From: Chloroflexota bacterium
GTDB taxonomy: Bacteria; Chloroflexota; Chloroflexia; Thermomicrobiales; JADLAZ01
Reading direction: 5' to 3'
Assembly (NCBI GenBank): GCA_020849725.1
Contig: JADLAZ010000295.1
Span: 1-5,645, forward strand
DNA length: 5,645 nt
Below are positions 5,446-5,645 of the stretch, one piece after another. The notes below the pieces were generated by a model. It worked only from the letters and a program-made list of their open reading frames with translations. It was not told where the DNA came from and made no database searches. Position numbers and translations under genes: made by a program. Positions within the stretch are counted from its first letter, which is position 1; every line of letters begins with the position of its first letter.

Positions 5446-5645
5446 CGCACCACACATGCCGCCGTCCACAGTGGGCCGTCGGTGTGGCGCGGCAGGACAT
5501 GCAGGTCGATGGCGCGGCCGGCGATGAGCGCGTCGACGGCGGCATAGGCCAGCGCCGGCTCGTTGTTGATCTCCGACAGGTGCGCCAGCCAGACCGTGCG
5601 CGGGCGCGTGTCCGCGATCGCCTCGGCCAGCAGCGCGCCGCTGTC
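5433..5645 (-). CDS. C-terminal part of an MBL-fold metallo-hydrolase (YycJ/WalJ-like), 5'-truncated by window edge
   Basis: The last 70 codons of a gene entering from the right edge are open in one frame and end at TGA (5435-5433). The diagnostic stretch is VWLAHLSEINNEPALAYAAV (positions 18-37 of the visible part); a histidine followed by LSxxNNxPxLA near the C-terminus is characteristic of YycJ/WalJ-type metallo-beta-lactamase-fold proteins, where the His is a metal ligand. These are usually cytoplasmic phosphodiesterase-like enzymes, with a suggested nuclease role linked to WalRK cell-wall control in Firmicutes; that role cannot be assumed here. The terminal residues VVRAER are partly encoded by the heptamer repeat. 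The metal-binding HxHxDH motif would lie outside the window, so activity cannot be judged. Confidence 0.75.
   Translation of the reverse strand, partial: DSGALLAEAIADTRPRTVWLAHLSEINNEPALAYAAVDALIAGRAIDLHVLPRHTDGPLWTAACVVRAER

Noticed and set aside
5282..5545. 87-residue minus-strand open frame at the right end
   Set aside because: It is out of frame with the HLSEINN-containing MBL reading and runs into the Fur-family gene; its composition is low-complexity.

Overview
The window is GC-rich, gene-dense bacterial chromosome with five protein-coding genes, two of them cut by the window edges. Uniform high-GC codon use, an Lgt with a Tyr where E. coli has its active-site His, a large GH2 enzyme with an unusual C-terminal extension, and the style of the Fur protein suggest a Chloroflexota bacterium, perhaps of the Thermomicrobia/Sphaerobacter type. 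That placement is inference from memory of families; no rRNA or other taxonomic marker is present. I see no mobile element, CRISPR array, tRNA or rRNA.

Layout: (1) 1-2555, minus strand: a glycoside hydrolase family 2 enzyme (beta-galactosidase/glucuronidase superfamily), N-terminus complete, C-terminus beyond the left edge. (2) 2556-2737: divergent gap with a candidate promoter and inverted repeat for the GH2 gene. (3) 2738-3604, plus: lgt, prolipoprotein diacylglyceryl transferase. (4) 3605-3778: convergent gap with G-rich period-7 tracts at both ends and possible hairpins between them. (5) 3779-4789, minus: zinc-dependent deacylase of the AspA/AstE (M14) family, closest by eye to the DoeB-like group. 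(6) 4790-4883: divergent gap with overlapping promoter-like elements. (7) 4884-5339, plus: Fur-family metalloregulator. (8) 5340-5432: convergent gap with more period-7 repeats and a 10-bp inverted repeat. (9) 5433-5645, minus: the last 70 codons of a metallo-beta-lactamase-fold hydrolase of the YycJ/WalJ type.

The genes alternate in strand (minus, plus, minus, plus, minus), so each appears to be its own transcription unit; no operon or joint pathway is evident. The roles are lipoprotein maturation (lgt), metal- or peroxide-responsive regulation (fur-like), sugar hydrolysis (GH2) and small-molecule deacylation (M14).

The most notable non-coding signal is that all four gene 3' ends in the window are followed, at or within a few bases of the stop codon and on the sense strand, by short degenerate heptamer repeats with a G-run every 7 bases (roughly NNNNGGG). 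Two of the stop codons lie inside the repeat pattern. I see no convincing new multi-gene system.
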